64,000 nucleotides of DNA from Bradyrhizobiaceae bacterium PARB1 (GCA_002256345.1 NKIY01000005.1:252485-316484), one strand, 5' to 3'. Shown: positions 1 through 11,449, numbered from the stretch's first letter. A program made the numbers and translations. Notes: a model not told the origin generated them from the sequence alone.

Positions 1-2
1 GC

Positions 3-497
3 TTCTTCCCCGGCTCCACGCTCGGCAATTTCGATCCGCACGAAGCATGCGCCTTCCTCCGTTCGGCGGGAGACATCCTCGGCAAGGGCGCCCTGATGCT
101 GATCGGCATCGATCTCGAAAAGGACGAGCGCATTTTGCAGGCCGCCTATAACGATGCTGCGGGCGTTACGGGCGAGTTCAACAAGAACGTGCTGGTGCGC
201 ATCAATCGCGAACTCGGCGCCGACTTCGATCTCGGCGCATTCGTGCATCGCGCGATCTACAACAAGGAGCGCCACCGCATCGAGATGCACCTGATCGCCA
301 AGAAGCCGCAGACCGTGCATCTGCTCGGCCGCAGCTTCAACTTCCGCGCTGGCGAAAGCATTCATACCGAGAGCAGCTATAAATACAGTTTGGAGCGCTT
401 TGCAGCGCTGGCCCGCGGAGCCGGCTGGGAATCGAAATCGTCATGGACCGATGCGGAGGAGCAGTTTTCGGTGCATGCACTGAGGGCGGTGGAGTAA
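3..497 (+). CDS. egtD: L-histidine N(alpha)-methyltransferase EgtD, C-terminal part (5' truncated by window edge)
   Basis: Frame open from the window start (FFPGSTLGNFDPHEA...); C-terminus GAGWESKSSWTDAEEQFSVHAL typical of EgtD. Confidence 0.85.
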   Translation, partial: FFPGSTLGNFDPHEACAFLRSAGDILGKGALMLIGIDLEKDERILQAAYNDAAGVTGEFNKNVLVRINRELGADFDLGAFVHRAIYNKERHRIEMHLIAKKPQTVHLLGRSFNFRAGESIHTESSYKYSLERFAALARGAGWESKSSWTDAEEQFSVHALRAVE

Positions 498-516
498 GAG
501 GCCGCCACACTCACTC

Positions 517-632
517 CCCTCATCCTGAGGAGCCGCGCCATTGCGCGGCATCTCGAAGGATGGCGGCACGCTCAGGCGCGTTACATCTCATGGTTCGAGA
601 CGGCGCTACGCGCCTCCTCACCATGAGGGCAA
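517..632. repeat. Interspersed palindromic repeat (CCTCATCCTGAGGAGC...CTCCTCACCATGAGG type)
   Basis: Inverted ends in the convergent gap between egtD and bolA; resembles repeats common in Bradyrhizobium-type genomes. Confidence 0.5.
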
Positions 633-635
633 GTG

Positions 636-872
636 TTAGCTTTCCGGCACACCCGTCTGTAGCGCCAGGGCGTGCAATACCCCGCCCATCTGGCCCTTCA
701 GCGACTGATAGACGATCTGATGCTGGGCCACGCGGGACTTGCCGCGAAAACTCTCCGAAATCACCGTGGCCGCATAGTGATCGCCGTCGCCGGCGAGGTC
801 GCGGATCGTCACCTGCGCGTCGGGAATCGCGGCCTTGATCATGGTCTCGATATCGCGGGCGTCCATCGGCAT
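636..872 (-). CDS. bolA: BolA family protein
   Basis: MPMDARDIETMIKAAIPDAQVTIRDLAGDGDHYAATVISESFRGKSRVAQHQIVYQSLKGQMGG...LHALALQT matches the BolA fold signature. Confidence 0.88.
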   Translation of the reverse strand: MPMDARDIETMIKAAIPDAQVTIRDLAGDGDHYAATVISESFRGKSRVAQHQIVYQSLKGQMGGVLHALALQTGVPES

Positions 873-1045
873 TAATCGGGTCTCCAGAAGTCTCGAATCG
901 CGGGCTGATCGCGCCGCCGGATGGTCCACCCTATCGTGTGCAGCGCGGCATTCCCACCATGATAATCCGTGACGCGCCCCTTTTAAAGGCAGGCAGGGTG
1001 TCACATCTGAGGGGACAGGAATTTGACCGCCACGAGGATCAGCCC

Positions 1046-1408
1046 ATGAAAGTCCCCGGCCCGGACCACCCGATCTCCATCACGCCTTCCGGCAAGCATA
1101 TTCGCGTCACCGCTGGCGATATTGTGATCGCCGACACCACCAAGGCGGTGACGCTCAAGGAAGCGAGCTATCCCGCGGTGTTCTACATCCCCCGGGCCGA
1201 CGCCAATATGGATGTCGTTACACGCACCGAACGCGTGACCCACTGCCCCTACAAGGGCGATGCGAATTATTACAGCATCAAGACCGCAGACGAGCTGCTC
1301 GACAACGCGATCTGGACCTATGAGACGCCCTATCCGGCCATGGCCGAGATCAAGGACTATCTCGCCTTTTATCCGGACAAGGTGAAGATCGAGGTTCTTC
1401 CCACCTGA
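1046..1408 (+). CDS. DUF427 domain-containing protein
   Basis: HIRVTAGDIVIADTTKAV...YIPRADANMDVVTRTERVTHCPYKGDANYYSI is typical DUF427. Confidence 0.85.
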   Translation: MKVPGPDHPISITPSGKHIRVTAGDIVIADTTKAVTLKEASYPAVFYIPRADANMDVVTRTERVTHCPYKGDANYYSIKTADELLDNAIWTYETPYPAMAEIKDYLAFYPDKVKIEVLPT

Positions 1409-1511
1409 CGCACGGCGAATTGCCGGGACCGGTTCCGCCCCCTATTATGGCAGCACATCGATGATGCGATGGCCGCGCGTTGCGCGGCACAGCCGGGGCT
1501 CGCCGTACCAC

Positions 1512-2684
1512 ATGTCAGACCGTAACGCTGCGCTCGACCGCGCCCGCACCTTCGTCACGCTGCTCGTGCTCGCGAACCACGCGGTGGTCGCCTACACCGC
1601 TTTCGGCCGCTATTACCCGAACCACTATCTTTGGTCGACGGCGCCCATCGTCGACGACCAGCGCTGGATCGGCTTCAATTTCCTGACACTGTTCAACGAC
1701 ACATTCTTCATGTGTCTGATGTTCATGCTGTCCGGCCTGTTCGTATGGCCCAGCCTGAAGCGGAAGAGCGTCGGCCACTTCCTGCGCGACCGCGCACTGC
1801 GGCTCGGCTTGCCCTTTCTGGCCATGATCTTCGTGCTGATGCCGGTTGCCTATTACGCATCGTTCAGCCTCTCGACCCACAAGACCGGCTTCTTCGAGTT
1901 TTACGTCAATAATTTCAGACAGGGCCAATGGTTCGCCGGTCCGGGCTGGTTCATCTGGTATCTGCTGTTCCTCGATCTCGTGGCGATCCCGGTTTTCCTG
2001 TTCGCACCGAAACTTGTCGACGCCATCAATCGGCTGTCGATCCGCGCCTTTGAGCGCCCCTGGCTGTTCGTCGCCGCGCTCGCGGTCGTTGCCGTGATTT
2101 CCTATGTCCCGTTCCTGTTCACCGTCGGCGCCGTGCGCTGGTTCAGCCTGGGACCGCTGCAGGTGCAGTTCAGCCGCATGGCGATCTATGGCGTGTTCTT
2201 CTTCGCCGGCATGGGCATCGGCGCCGCCAATATCGACCAGGGCCTGCTCGCCCGCACCGGCGCGCTGGCGCGGCAATGGCTGTGGTGGACTATCGCTGCG
2301 GCCGTCGCTTTCGGCTCGCTGACCTATCTCATCAACTTTCGCCGCATGAAACTCACCAACCTCACGGGCGCACCGCCCTTCTGGTGGCAGTCGAGCTATG
2401 GCGTGATCTATGCCGTCGCCTGCACGCTGATCTGCGTCGCGGTGCTGGCGTTATTCCTGCGCTTCGGCCAGCGGGAGAAGAGCATCTTCGATCCGCTGCG
2501 CGCCGATGCCTATGGCATCTTCGTGATCCACTATCTGCCGGTGCTGTGGTTGCAATGGGCAATGCTCAAAATGCCCTGGGGCGCGCAGCCGAAGGCATTG
2601 ATCGCCTTTGCCGGGACACTCGCGGTGAGCTGGGCGGCGACGCGGGCGCTGCGGCAGATCCCGGGCGCCACGCGCGTGCTGTAG
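1512..2684 (+). CDS. Acyltransferase family 3 membrane protein
   Basis: RARTFVTLLVLANHAVVAY plus about 10 hydrophobic segments; acyltransferase_3 pattern. Confidence 0.75.
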   Translation: MSDRNAALDRARTFVTLLVLANHAVVAYTAFGRYYPNHYLWSTAPIVDDQRWIGFNFLTLFNDTFFMCLMFMLSGLFVWPSLKRKSVGHFLRDRALRLGLPFLAMIFVLMPVAYYASFSLSTHKTGFFEFYVNNFRQGQWFAGPGWFIWYLLFLDLVAIPVFLFAPKLVDAINRLSIRAFERPWLFVAALAVVAVISYVPFLFTVGAVRWFSLGPLQVQFSRMAIYGVFFFAGMGIGAANIDQGLLARTGALARQWLWWTIAAAVAFGSLTYLINFRRMKLTNLTGAPPFWWQSSYGVIYAVACTLICVAVLALFLRFGQREKSIFDPLRADAYGIFVIHYLPVLWLQWAMLKMPWGAQPKALIAFAGTLAVSWAATRALRQIPGATRVL

Positions 2685-2735
2685 CCTCGCTCCCGTCCCA
2701 CATTCAAACAAGAACGGCACTTGCAGGAGGCCACC

Positions 2736-3692
2736 ATGCGTGCGCGCAACGGCAACAAGATCAATCTTCTTTTCAACGTCACACCGGCCGTGCTCGAAGA
2801 ATATCGCGATCCCATTCTGGCGGCCCTTCAGCACAAAAACATCGACGCGCATACCGGCCTCCTCGGCGACATCGCGCCTGAAGATGTGGACTACATCATC
2901 CACGCGACCGGCGGCCCCATCACCGACTTCGCGCCTTTCAACCATACGCGTGCCGTCCTGAGCTTGTGGGCCGGAGTCGAGAAGATCGTCGGGAACACCA
3001 CGCTGACACAGCCGCTGTGTCGCATGGTCGATGACGGCCTCCGTCAGGGCATGGTCGAGTGGGTCGTCGGCCACGTCCTGCGCGCGCATCTCGGAATGGA
3101 CCGATATGTCTGCCAAAAGCCCCGAGCTTGGGAGCAGCATGTGCCACCGCTCGCGACGGATCGCTCGGTTACGGTGCTGGGCCTCGGCGAATTGGGATCG
3201 GCTGCAGCGACAGCGCTGGCGCAACTCGGCTTCCGCGTCACCGGCTGGAGCCGCAGCCCCCGTCATGTCGCAGGCGTGCACTGTCTCGCAGGACAGGAGA
3301 ACCTCCCGCATGCACTGGCTTCGGCGGAGATCGTCGTCGGGCTATTGCCGCAGACCCCGGAGACCATCGATCTCCTGAATGCCGAACGGCTGGCGCTATT
3401 GCCAAAGGGCAGCTTCATCGTGAATGCCGGGCGCGGCACGCTGATCGTCGATGAGGCGTTGGTCGCGGCACTCGATAGCGGACAGATCGCACAGGCGACG
3501 CTGGATGTGTTTCGTACCGAGCCGGTGCCGCCGGATCACCCGTTCTGGTCGCATCCGCGCGTGACAATCTCGCCGCATATCGCAGCGGCAACGCGCGCAT
3601 CGACGGCCGCGGAAAAGATCGCGGAGAATATCGCGCGCGCAGAGAGCGGACAGCCGCTGCACCATGTGGTGGATCGGACGCTGAGCTACTGA
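2736..3692 (+). CDS. Glyoxylate/hydroxypyruvate reductase A-like 2-hydroxyacid dehydrogenase
   Basis: VTVLGLGELGSAAATALAQLGFRVTGWSRSPR (Rossmann), NAGRGTLIVDEALVAALDSGQIAQATLDVFRTEPVPPDHPFW. Confidence 0.85.
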   Translation: MRARNGNKINLLFNVTPAVLEEYRDPILAALQHKNIDAHTGLLGDIAPEDVDYIIHATGGPITDFAPFNHTRAVLSLWAGVEKIVGNTTLTQPLCRMVDDGLRQGMVEWVVGHVLRAHLGMDRYVCQKPRAWEQHVPPLATDRSVTVLGLGELGSAAATALAQLGFRVTGWSRSPRHVAGVHCLAGQENLPHALASAEIVVGLLPQTPETIDLLNAERLALLPKGSFIVNAGRGTLIVDEALVAALDSGQIAQATLDVFRTEPVPPDHPFWSHPRVTISPHIAAATRASTAAEKIAENIARAESGQPLHHVVDRTLSY

Positions 3693-3927
3693 CGCATCGA
3701 CTGCTATCGCCCGCCTTGACGCAGCGATCCAATATGCGTCGCAGCCGGTGTATTGAATAGCCCCCGGCCACGCGGGCTGTCGTCGCCCGGCCATTACAGA
3801 AATTTAACCCGGTTTCGGAGGCAACACGGCGCGATTCAAGGGAACACGCATGTTGGCGGCGAGTTCCTTCACAAATCATGTGCTGCAATGTCGCATACTC
3901 ACATCGCAGCGTTTCGGAGGTACGTCT

Positions 3928-5262
3928 ATGGCCGCCACCGATACCGTCCTCACCAATCTCTCTCCTGCCGAACACCAGGTCCAGCTTCGTCGCGCGGTAC
4001 TTGCATCCACCGTCGGTACCGCGATCGAGTGGTACGATTTCTTCCTCTACAGCACCGTCACCGGTCTGGTCTTCGCCAAGCTGTTCTTCCCGCATTCCGA
4101 CCCATGGGTCGGTACCCTCGAAGCTTTCGCGATCTACGCGGTCGGCTTCATTGCCCGGCCCATCGGCGCTGCGATCTTCGGTCATTACGGCGACCGCATC
4201 GGCCGCAAATCGACACTGATCGCAACGCTTCTGCTGATGGGACTGGCGACCTTTGCCGTCGCGCTGGTCCCGACCTATGCCAGCATCGGCATCTGGGGCG
4301 CGGTGATTTTGACGGTGCTGCGCTTCATCCAGGGCATCGGCGTCGGCGGCGAATGGGGCGGCTCGGTGCTCATGTCGATGGAATGGGCCCGCTCCAATCA
4401 ATCGCGCGGGCTGATCGCCTCGTGGCCGCAATTCGGCGTGCCCTGCGGGCTGTTCCTAGCCAATCTCGCCGTCCTCGCATTCAGCCAGATGTCCGGCGAA
4501 CAGTTCCTGTCCTGGGGCTGGCGCGTGCCGTTCCTGCTCAGCCTGCTGCTTGTCGGCGTCGGTCTCTATATCCGTCTCGGCATTCTGGAAACGCCGGTGT
4601 TCACCAAGCTGCTCGCCGAACGGAAGATCGAGCGCACGCCGATCCTCGAGGTGATCAAGCGCCAGCCGAAGGAGATTCTGCTGTCCGCCTTCGCACGCAT
4701 GGGTGAACAAGCGCCGTTCTACATCTTCACCGCTTTCATCTTCTCCTACGGGATCGGCACGTTGCAGGTCTCGCGCGATTTCCTGCTCACGGCGGTGCTT
4801 GCCGCCTCCGTGGTCTCCTTCGCCTCGATCCCGTTCTTCGGCTATGTCTCCGACCGCATCGGACGCAAGGCCATGTACATGATTGGCGCTCTGGCAACCG
4901 GCGTGTTCGGGTTCATCTATTTCGGCATGGTGAATACCGGCATAGCGTGGGTCATCTTCTTCGCCATCGTGCTGTCGTTGATCCCGCATGACATGATGTA
5001 CGGCCCGCAAGCCGCATTGATCGCGGAAAGCTTCACCGGCAGGCTGCGCTACAGCGGAGCATCCCTCGGTTATCAGCTCGCATCGGTGATCGCCGGCGGC
5101 CCGGCCCCGCTGATCGCGACCTGGCTGTTCGGCAGGTACCATTCGTCCTACGCGATCGCTATCTATATCGCCGCTTGTGCGCTGCTCAGCCTGATCGCAA
5201 CCGCCATGATGACCGACTACACCGGCAAGGATATTAGCAGCGAATACAAGATCGCGGCATGA
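3928..5262 (+). CDS. MFS transporter, metabolite:H+ symporter (MHS) type
   Basis: GTAIEWYDFFLYSTVTGLVFAKLFFP...GHYGDRIGRKSTLI signature of MHS family. Confidence 0.88.
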   Translation: MAATDTVLTNLSPAEHQVQLRRAVLASTVGTAIEWYDFFLYSTVTGLVFAKLFFPHSDPWVGTLEAFAIYAVGFIARPIGAAIFGHYGDRIGRKSTLIATLLLMGLATFAVALVPTYASIGIWGAVILTVLRFIQGIGVGGEWGGSVLMSMEWARSNQSRGLIASWPQFGVPCGLFLANLAVLAFSQMSGEQFLSWGWRVPFLLSLLLVGVGLYIRLGILETPVFTKLLAERKIERTPILEVIKRQPKEILLSAFARMGEQAPFYIFTAFIFSYGIGTLQVSRDFLLTAVLAASVVSFASIPFFGYVSDRIGRKAMYMIGALATGVFGFIYFGMVNTGIAWVIFFAIVLSLIPHDMMYGPQAALIAESFTGRLRYSGASLGYQLASVIAGGPAPLIATWLFGRYHSSYAIAIYIAACALLSLIATAMMTDYTGKDISSEYKIAA

Positions 5263-5282
5263 TCGGTTGGGCGAAGACAAAA

Positions 5283-5311
5283 GGTCTGGTTCAGCTTTGC
5301 TGAGCCAGACC
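5283..5311. terminator. Hairpin between convergent MFS gene and purL
   Basis: GGTCTGGTTCAGC-TTT-GCTGAGCCAGACC, 13-bp stem with one G:T pair. Confidence 0.65.
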
Positions 5312-5369
5312 CTGAAATTTCTATCGGAGCACGATCTGAAAACCGGTCTCCGCCTTTCGAAATCGCGCG

Positions 5370-7574
5370 TTAGCCGCGACCTGCCATATAGTTCGGCAGC
5401 CAACTTTCATGCGCGTGAACCAGCGCCTTGATGTCCACCGCCCGCTCGCCGTCGATGGCAACCGCATGGCCGCCGGTCTTGCCGATCTGCACGCAGGGCA
5501 CGCCGACATTCTTCAGCTTCGACAGCACGGTGAGCAACTGATCTTCCGCCACGGTGACGACGTAGCGCGCCTGATCCTCGCCGAACCAGAACGCGTGCGG
5601 CACGATCGATGACGGTGCGGCATCGAGCTTGGCGCCGATGCCGGAGGCCATCGCCATTTCGGCAATCGCGACCAGCAGGCCACCATCGGCAACGTCATGC
5701 ACTGCGGTCGCGGTGCCGGCATGAATCATGCCGCGGACCACATCACCATTGCGCTTCTCGGTGGCAAGATCGACCGGCGGCGGAGCGCCCTCTTCCTTGC
5801 CACAGATATCGCGCAGATAGACGGACTGACCGAGCCAGCCTTCGGTGGCGCCGATCAGCAGGATGGCTTCACCCTCTTTTTTGAACGCCAGCGTCGCCGA
5901 CTTGGTGAAGTCATCGAGGACGCCAACGCCTCCGATCGACGGGGTCGGGAGAATGCCGCGGCCGTTGGTTTCGTTATAGAGCGAGACATTGCCGGACACG
6001 ATCGGGAAATCGAGCGCGATACAGGCTTCGCCGATGCCCTTTAGGCAGCCGACCAGTTGGCCCATGATCTCGGGCCGCTCGGGATTGCCAAAGTTCAGAT
6101 TATCGGTGACCGCCAGCGGCTTGCCGCCGACAGCCGTGATGTTGCGCCAGGCTTCTGCAACAGCCTGCTTGCCGCCCTCGACCGGATCGGCCTCGCAATA
6201 GCGCGGCGTCACGTCCACCGACATGGCGATGCCCTTCGGGCCGTCCTCGATGCGCACCACCGCGGCATCGCCGCCGGGGCGCTGCACGGTGTTGCCGCCA
6301 ATGACATGGTCATACTGCTCCCACACCCAGCGCTTCGAGCACAGGTCCGGCGTGCCGATCAGCTTGACCAGCGCATCGACCAGCGAGGTCGGCGCCTTGA
6401 CGTCGCGCGCAGCAATCACCGGCAGCACCGGCGACGGCACATGCGGGCGATCATAAAGCGGTGCCTCGTCGCCGAGCTCCTTGATCGGCAGGTCGGCCAT
6501 GGTCTTGCCGCCATGCTTGACGACGAAACGCAGGGTCGGCGTGGTGTGGCCGACAATCGCGAAGTCGAGGCCCCACTTCTTGAAGATGGCCTCGGCCTCT
6601 TGTTCCTTCTCGGGCTTCAGCACCATGAGCATGCGCTCCTGGCTTTCCGAGAGCATCATCTCATAGGCGGTCATGCCCTCTTCGCGCGTCGGCACCGCAT
6701 CGAGATTGAGTTCGACGCCGAGGTCGCCCTTGGCGCCCATTTCAACCGCCGAACAGGTAAGACCCGCTGCGCCCATGTCCTGGATCGCGATGACGCAATC
6801 GGCGGCCATGATTTCGAGGCAGGCTTCCAGCAGCAATTTTTCGGCGAAGGGATCGCCGACCTGTACGGTCGGGCGCTTCTCCTCCGACGCATCGTCGAAT
6901 TCGGCAGAGGCCATCGAGGCGCCATGGATGCCATCGCGGCCGGTCTTGGAGCCGAGATAGACGATCGGCATATTCACGCCCGACGCCGCGGCGAGGAAGA
7001 TTTTGTCCGCATCCGCAAGGCCGACGGCCATCGCATTGACGAGGTTGTTGCCGTCATACCGGGTGTGGAAGCGGGTCTGGCCGCCCACGGTGGGCACGCC
7101 GAACGAATTCCCGTAGCCGCCGATGCCGGCGACGACGCCCGACACGAGATGGCGCGTCTTCGGATGCTCCGGTGCCCCAAAGCTGATGGCGTTCAGGCAG
7201 GCGATTGGCCGCGCGCCCATGGTGAATACGTCGCGCAGGATGCCTCCGACACCCGTGGTCGCGCCCTGATAGGGCTCGATATAGCTGGGGTGGTTGTGGC
7301 TCTCCATCTTGAAGACGATGGCCTGATTGTCGCCGATATCGATCACGCCGGCGTTTTCGCCCGGTCCCTGCAGCACCCACGGCGCTTTGGTCGGCAGACC
7401 GCGCAGATGGATGCGCGAGGACTTGTACGAGCAGTGCTCGTTCCACATGGCCGAGAAGATGCCGAGTTCGGTGAAGGTCGGCTCGCGCCCGATCAGTTTC
7501 AGGATGCGCTCATACTCGTCGGGCTTGAGGCCGTGGGAAGCGACGAGTTCGGGAGTGATCTGAGGCTCGGTCAT
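5370..7574 (-). CDS. purL: Phosphoribosylformylglycinamidine synthase subunit PurL
   Basis: [54 protein letters not shown]...; full-length PurL. Confidence 0.97.
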   Translation of the reverse strand: MTEPQITPELVASHGLKPDEYERILKLIGREPTFTELGIFSAMWNEHCSYKSSRIHLRGLPTKAPWVLQGPGENAGVIDIGDNQAIVFKMESHNHPSYIEPYQGATTGVGGILRDVFTMGARPIACLNAISFGAPEHPKTRHLVSGVVAGIGGYGNSFGVPTVGGQTRFHTRYDGNNLVNAMAVGLADADKIFLAAASGVNMPIVYLGSKTGRDGIHGASMASAEFDDASEEKRPTVQVGDPFAEKLLLEACLEIMAADCVIAIQDMGAAGLTCSAVEMGAKGDLGVELNLDAVPTREEGMTAYEMMLSESQERMLMVLKPEKEQEAEAIFKKWGLDFAIVGHTTPTLRFVVKHGGKTMADLPIKELGDEAPLYDRPHVPSPVLPVIAARDVKAPTSLVDALVKLIGTPDLCSKRWVWEQYDHVIGGNTVQRPGGDAAVVRIEDGPKGIAMSVDVTPRYCEADPVEGGKQAVAEAWRNITAVGGKPLAVTDNLNFGNPERPEIMGQLVGCLKGIGEACIALDFPIVSGNVSLYNETNGRGILPTPSIGGVGVLDDFTKSATLAFKKEGEAILLIGATEGWLGQSVYLRDICGKEEGAPPPVDLATEKRNGDVVRGMIHAGTATAVHDVADGGLLVAIAEMAMASGIGAKLDAAPSSIVPHAFWFGEDQARYVVTVAEDQLLTVLSKLKNVGVPCVQIGKTGGHAVAIDGERAVDIKALVHAHESWLPNYMAGRG

Positions 7575-7804
7575 GGGGTCCAGTCGTCGAAGTCTTGGGT
7601 CTGGGAAGGCACCTTCATAGAAAGATCGGACCAGCCGGAAAAGGCCCTTTTCAGGCCCGTTCCCTGCATGTCCCAAGCTTTGCCGGAATATTGCCTTTGA
7701 GGCCGTCGATCGGCCCGCATATCGCCCTGCGCGGAGGCTGGATTGCGCCCGCCGGACGGATCGGATTTAACACTTTTTGCCGACAATCCAAGGAGTTCCC
7801 CACC

Positions 7805-8290
7805 GTGAATGTGCCCGCCGACGCCGTCATCCCGTTCAGTTCCGACGTCTATACCGAAACCGAGGGGGAATTCGCGGGCTGGTCGACCTGGAAGCGGGAT
7901 TCCTTCGAATCGCTGTCCGGCCCGTTCTGGCACAAGGTCGAGGCCAACGGCTCCATCCGCTGCGCCTTCCGGGTCGAGCAGCGGCATCTCAACGGCATGA
8001 AGAATGTCCATGGTGGCTGCTTCATGACCTTTGCGGATTACTGCCTGTTCGCCCTCTCCTCGCGCGAACTGGCCGGCCCCGGCATCACCGTCTCCTTCGC
8101 CTGCGAATTCCTCGATGCCGGCCGTGTCGGCGATCTCATCGAATGCGACGGCGAAATGACCCGTATCGGTGGCTCGCTGATCTTCCTGCGCGGCGTCCTG
8201 CATACGGGCGGGCGAAAACTGTTCATGTTCTCGGGCACGATCAAGCGCGTGAAGAAGCGCGACAAGCCTGCGGCGCTGGCAGCGGAGTAA
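7805..8290 (+). CDS. PaaI-type hotdog-fold thioesterase
   Basis: GTG start; NGMKNVHGGCFMTFADYCLFALSSRELAG...CDGEMTRIGGSLIFLRGVL. Confidence 0.8.
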   Translation: MNVPADAVIPFSSDVYTETEGEFAGWSTWKRDSFESLSGPFWHKVEANGSIRCAFRVEQRHLNGMKNVHGGCFMTFADYCLFALSSRELAGPGITVSFACEFLDAGRVGDLIECDGEMTRIGGSLIFLRGVLHTGGRKLFMFSGTIKRVKKRDKPAALAAE

Positions 8291-8456
8291 AGCGAGGCAG
8301 TAACAACCATTAAACCGCTGCGGCCTACTGGTTGGTGCTTGCTATGAAGCGCCGATCTATCCCGACAAGGGACAGATTGAGCCGGAAAACACCGGAGTCT
8401 CGATGGTATTCTTGCGCCGAACACAATCGGCCGCGCATGCGTGAAAGAATGAGATC

Positions 8457-9383
8457 ATGCCTCTCCACCTCGACACACCGCTGATCCAGTCCCGCCAACT
8501 CAGTCTCCTCGCCGACCGGCGCATCTGGCTGAAATTTGATGCGCTTCAACCTTCGGGCTCCTTCAAGCTCAGAGGAATTGGCGCGGCCTGCGAAGAGTAT
8601 AAGCGACAAGGCAGGACACGCTTCGTTTCATCGTCCGGCGGCAATGCAGGGCTCGCTGTGGCCTATGCAGGGCGTGTCCTCGACATTCCCGTCACCGTGG
8701 TCATTCCGGAGTCGACACCTGTCCACGCCAGGAAATTGCTGGAACAGGAGGGCGCAACCGTCATCGTTCACGGCGCGGCATGGGTCCAGGCAAATGAACT
8801 CGCACAATCGCTGCTGGATGAAACGACAGCCTTTCTTCATCCTTTCGACAATCCGCTACTGTGGACCGGACACGCAACCGTCATTGATGAGGTGGTACGC
8901 GCCGGCACCGAATTCGACGCGGTGGTCCTCTCCGTGGGCGGCGGCGGCCTTCTCTCGGGCGTCGTCGAAGGACTGGAGCGCAATGGTCTGAGCCACGTTC
9001 CTGTCATCGCTATCGAGACCGAGGGCGCCGATTGCCTCGCGAGAGCCCTGGCGGCAGGCGAGAACATCCCACTTTCGGCGATCACCAGCGTGGCGACCTC
9101 GCTGGGCGCAAACAAGGTTGCCGAGCATGCCTTCAAGATCGCGCAAAGTCGTGACGTGCGTAGCGTGGTTGTCTCGGATCTGGAGGCGCTCGACGCCTGT
9201 GAGCAGTTTCTCCACGACCATCGTGTACTTGTCGAACCCGCCTGCGGGGCATCGTTGGCCACCATCTATAATCCACAACGTCGGACGGTTCTGGATGGCT
9301 TCCAATCGCCCCTGGTCATCGTCTGCGGCGGGGCAACAGCAACGATCGACAAAATACGCGAATGGCGGGCTGCGGCGGCATGA
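8457..9383 (+). CDS. PLP-dependent threonine/serine dehydratase-like enzyme
   Basis: KFDALQPSGSFKLRGIG (PLP lysine), SSSGGNAGLAVAYAGR, VLSVGGGGLLSGV. Confidence 0.85.
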   Translation: MPLHLDTPLIQSRQLSLLADRRIWLKFDALQPSGSFKLRGIGAACEEYKRQGRTRFVSSSGGNAGLAVAYAGRVLDIPVTVVIPESTPVHARKLLEQEGATVIVHGAAWVQANELAQSLLDETTAFLHPFDNPLLWTGHATVIDEVVRAGTEFDAVVLSVGGGGLLSGVVEGLERNGLSHVPVIAIETEGADCLARALAAGENIPLSAITSVATSLGANKVAEHAFKIAQSRDVRSVVVSDLEALDACEQFLHDHRVLVEPACGASLATIYNPQRRTVLDGFQSPLVIVCGGATATIDKIREWRAAAA

Positions 9384-9518
9384 AGAATGTCCTTCGCAGC
9401 TGCCTCATAATCTCGGCCGATTCTTGCTTCTTCGCTTTCGGCGCTGGCGGCGGAGTATCCCCGCACCAATTGCCGGGTGCAGGTGCATGCTGCTAGCCTC
9501 GCCCGCAACAGATTGGGC

Positions 9519-10400
9519 ATGGACATGCTGAGTTCATTCGAACGGCTACGCCATCCGGCGAATCCGGATCTTCTGATCGCTGCGGACGACGAACATGCGA
9601 GCATCGCCGGCAGCGGCGACTATGCCATGCCGTGGCATTGGCACGATTGCATGATGTTCATTCTGCCGAGCCGCGGGACCATCGAGCTCAAGCACGAAGC
9701 CCGGCGCGAAGGGACCTGGTTGTCGAAGGATCGGTTTGCGGTCGTTCCCGCGAACCAGGCTCACGAGACCCATGCGGGCATCGGCCGTCACAGCCATCTG
9801 GCGATCTACGCAACCGGCGCATTGCTCGACAGAGTTGAAAGGCAGAACGGATCGCTCACGGAATTTCGCCGGAAGACCTCGCGGACCACCATCTTCCGGC
9901 GGAAACCGGCGCTACGCGCACTGCACGAGGTCCTTGTGCGGAGCGACACAGGGTCATATGGCAACGCCCATATGCGGCAAGTGCTATCCTCCGCCTTTCT
10001 CATTCAATGCATCGCCGAAACCCTTGCCGGCGAAGCTGCATCGAGCGCATCCCCTCGTGAACACGGCATGGTGGTCGTCGAGGAGCTGAAGGATTACCTC
10101 ACCCTCAACGCCGATCGCGATGTCCCGCTCGATGCGCTGGAAGAGCGTTTCGGCATCTCGCGACGACACATCACGCGGTTGTTCCGTGCTGGTACCGGTG
10201 CTTCCATCGGCGATTTCCAGCAGCGCGTTCGCCTGACCAATGCGGCCGAGCTACTGGCGGGAACCGATCTTCAGGTCGGAGAGATCGCGCATCGTGTCGG
10301 CTTCGAGAGCGGAGCGGCGCTGGCGCGCGCGATGCGCCGGACCGACGGCCTGTCGCCGACCGAAATACGCAGGCGGGTGGCCCGATCGGCCAAGAAATAA
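9519..10400 (+). CDS. AraC family transcriptional regulator
   Basis: N-terminal cupin, C-terminal double HTH (LEERFGISRRHITRLFRAGTGASIGDFQQRVRLTNAAELLAGTDLQVGEIAHRVGFESGAALARAMRR). Confidence 0.88.
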   Translation: MDMLSSFERLRHPANPDLLIAADDEHASIAGSGDYAMPWHWHDCMMFILPSRGTIELKHEARREGTWLSKDRFAVVPANQAHETHAGIGRHSHLAIYATGALLDRVERQNGSLTEFRRKTSRTTIFRRKPALRALHEVLVRSDTGSYGNAHMRQVLSSAFLIQCIAETLAGEAASSASPREHGMVVVEELKDYLTLNADRDVPLDALEERFGISRRHITRLFRAGTGASIGDFQQRVRLTNAAELLAGTDLQVGEIAHRVGFESGAALARAMRRTDGLSPTEIRRRVARSAKK

Positions 10401-10543
10401 GGCCCGCCGGAACGCGCCCGAAAGCGGCGCTCGACCTAACCTCAGCCAATAAATTGCAGGCAACCCGGATTGTCCGGGTTGGCCCGGCCCGTGCGCGATC
10501 TCGCGCCGCCGGCTCGCGCGAAACCGACCGAGGGATAGACAAC

Positions 10544-11449
10544 ATGACGACGACGAATCGTGAGCCGGATGTTCAATTCGTCAGCGTCTTCGGCGCAGGC
10601 CCCAATGGCGGCAATCCGGCGCCCATCGTCATCGACGCTGCGGGCATGACCGATGCAGAGATGCAGAAGGTCGCGCAGACTTACGGCCATGAAAGCGGCT
10701 TCGTGTTGGCGCCTCCGGCTGGCTCGGATGACGATTTCGAGTTTCGCTTCTGGGTGCCCAATCACGAAATGTCCATGTGCGGGCATGCCACCGTCGGCAC
10801 GGTTTGGCTGCTCCAAGAACTCGGCAAGCTGCATAAGGATCGCTTTTCCATTCTGACCAAGAGCGGCCGCGTGCATGCGCGTATCGGAGTGTCGGCAAAC
10901 CGGGGCGTATCGGTGGAAGTGTCGCAGCCTGCCGGCATCGTCGAGCCCCTCCCCGACGCCGCGCGAAGCGCTGATGAAATTCTGGAGGTGCTTGGCATCG
11001 ACAAGGATGACCTTGCGCCCTTTCCGATCCAGAACGCCCGCACTAGCCGGATCAAGACGCTCATACCGCTGAAGAGCGCGGCCATTCTCGACGGCCTGAA
11101 ACCCGACTTCACGAAGATCGAGCAACTGTGCAATCGCATCGACTCGACCGGGCTCTATCCCTATGCCGTTGTCGACCGGGAAGCCCAGATTGTCGATGCC
11201 CGCCAGTTTCCGAGTTCGTCCGGATATCCGGAAGATGCCGCGACGGGCATCGCAGCATCCGCCCTCTCGTTCGGCCTTCTGGCGAACGGGATCGTCGAGG
11301 CATCGGAACGCCTTATCACCATTCGCCAGGGACGCGCGATGCAGCGCCCGTCCGCCATCCACGTACGCTTCAGCCTCGACGGCACGACCCCGAACGGCTG
11401 CTGGCTCGGCGGCGCCGTCCAGCGCACCGTATGCGAGAAGGTCGCGTGA
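10544..11449 (+). CDS. PhzF family isomerase/epimerase-like protein
   Basis: VQFVSVFGAGPNGGNPAPIVID...GHESGFVLAP...FWVPNHEMSMCGHATVG. Confidence 0.88.
   Translation: MTTTNREPDVQFVSVFGAGPNGGNPAPIVIDAAGMTDAEMQKVAQTYGHESGFVLAPPAGSDDDFEFRFWVPNHEMSMCGHATVGTVWLLQELGKLHKDRFSILTKSGRVHARIGVSANRGVSVEVSQPAGIVEPLPDAARSADEILEVLGIDKDDLAPFPIQNARTSRIKTLIPLKSAAILDGLKPDFTKIEQLCNRIDSTGLYPYAVVDREAQIVDARQFPSSSGYPEDAATGIAASALSFGLLANGIVEASERLITIRQGRAMQRPSAIHVRFSLDGTTPNGCWLGGAVQRTVCEKVA

Noticed and set aside
6057-7700. 547-aa + strand ORF
   Set aside because: Exactly antisense to purL; His/Arg-rich composition typical of GC-rich shadow frames, no recognisable domain
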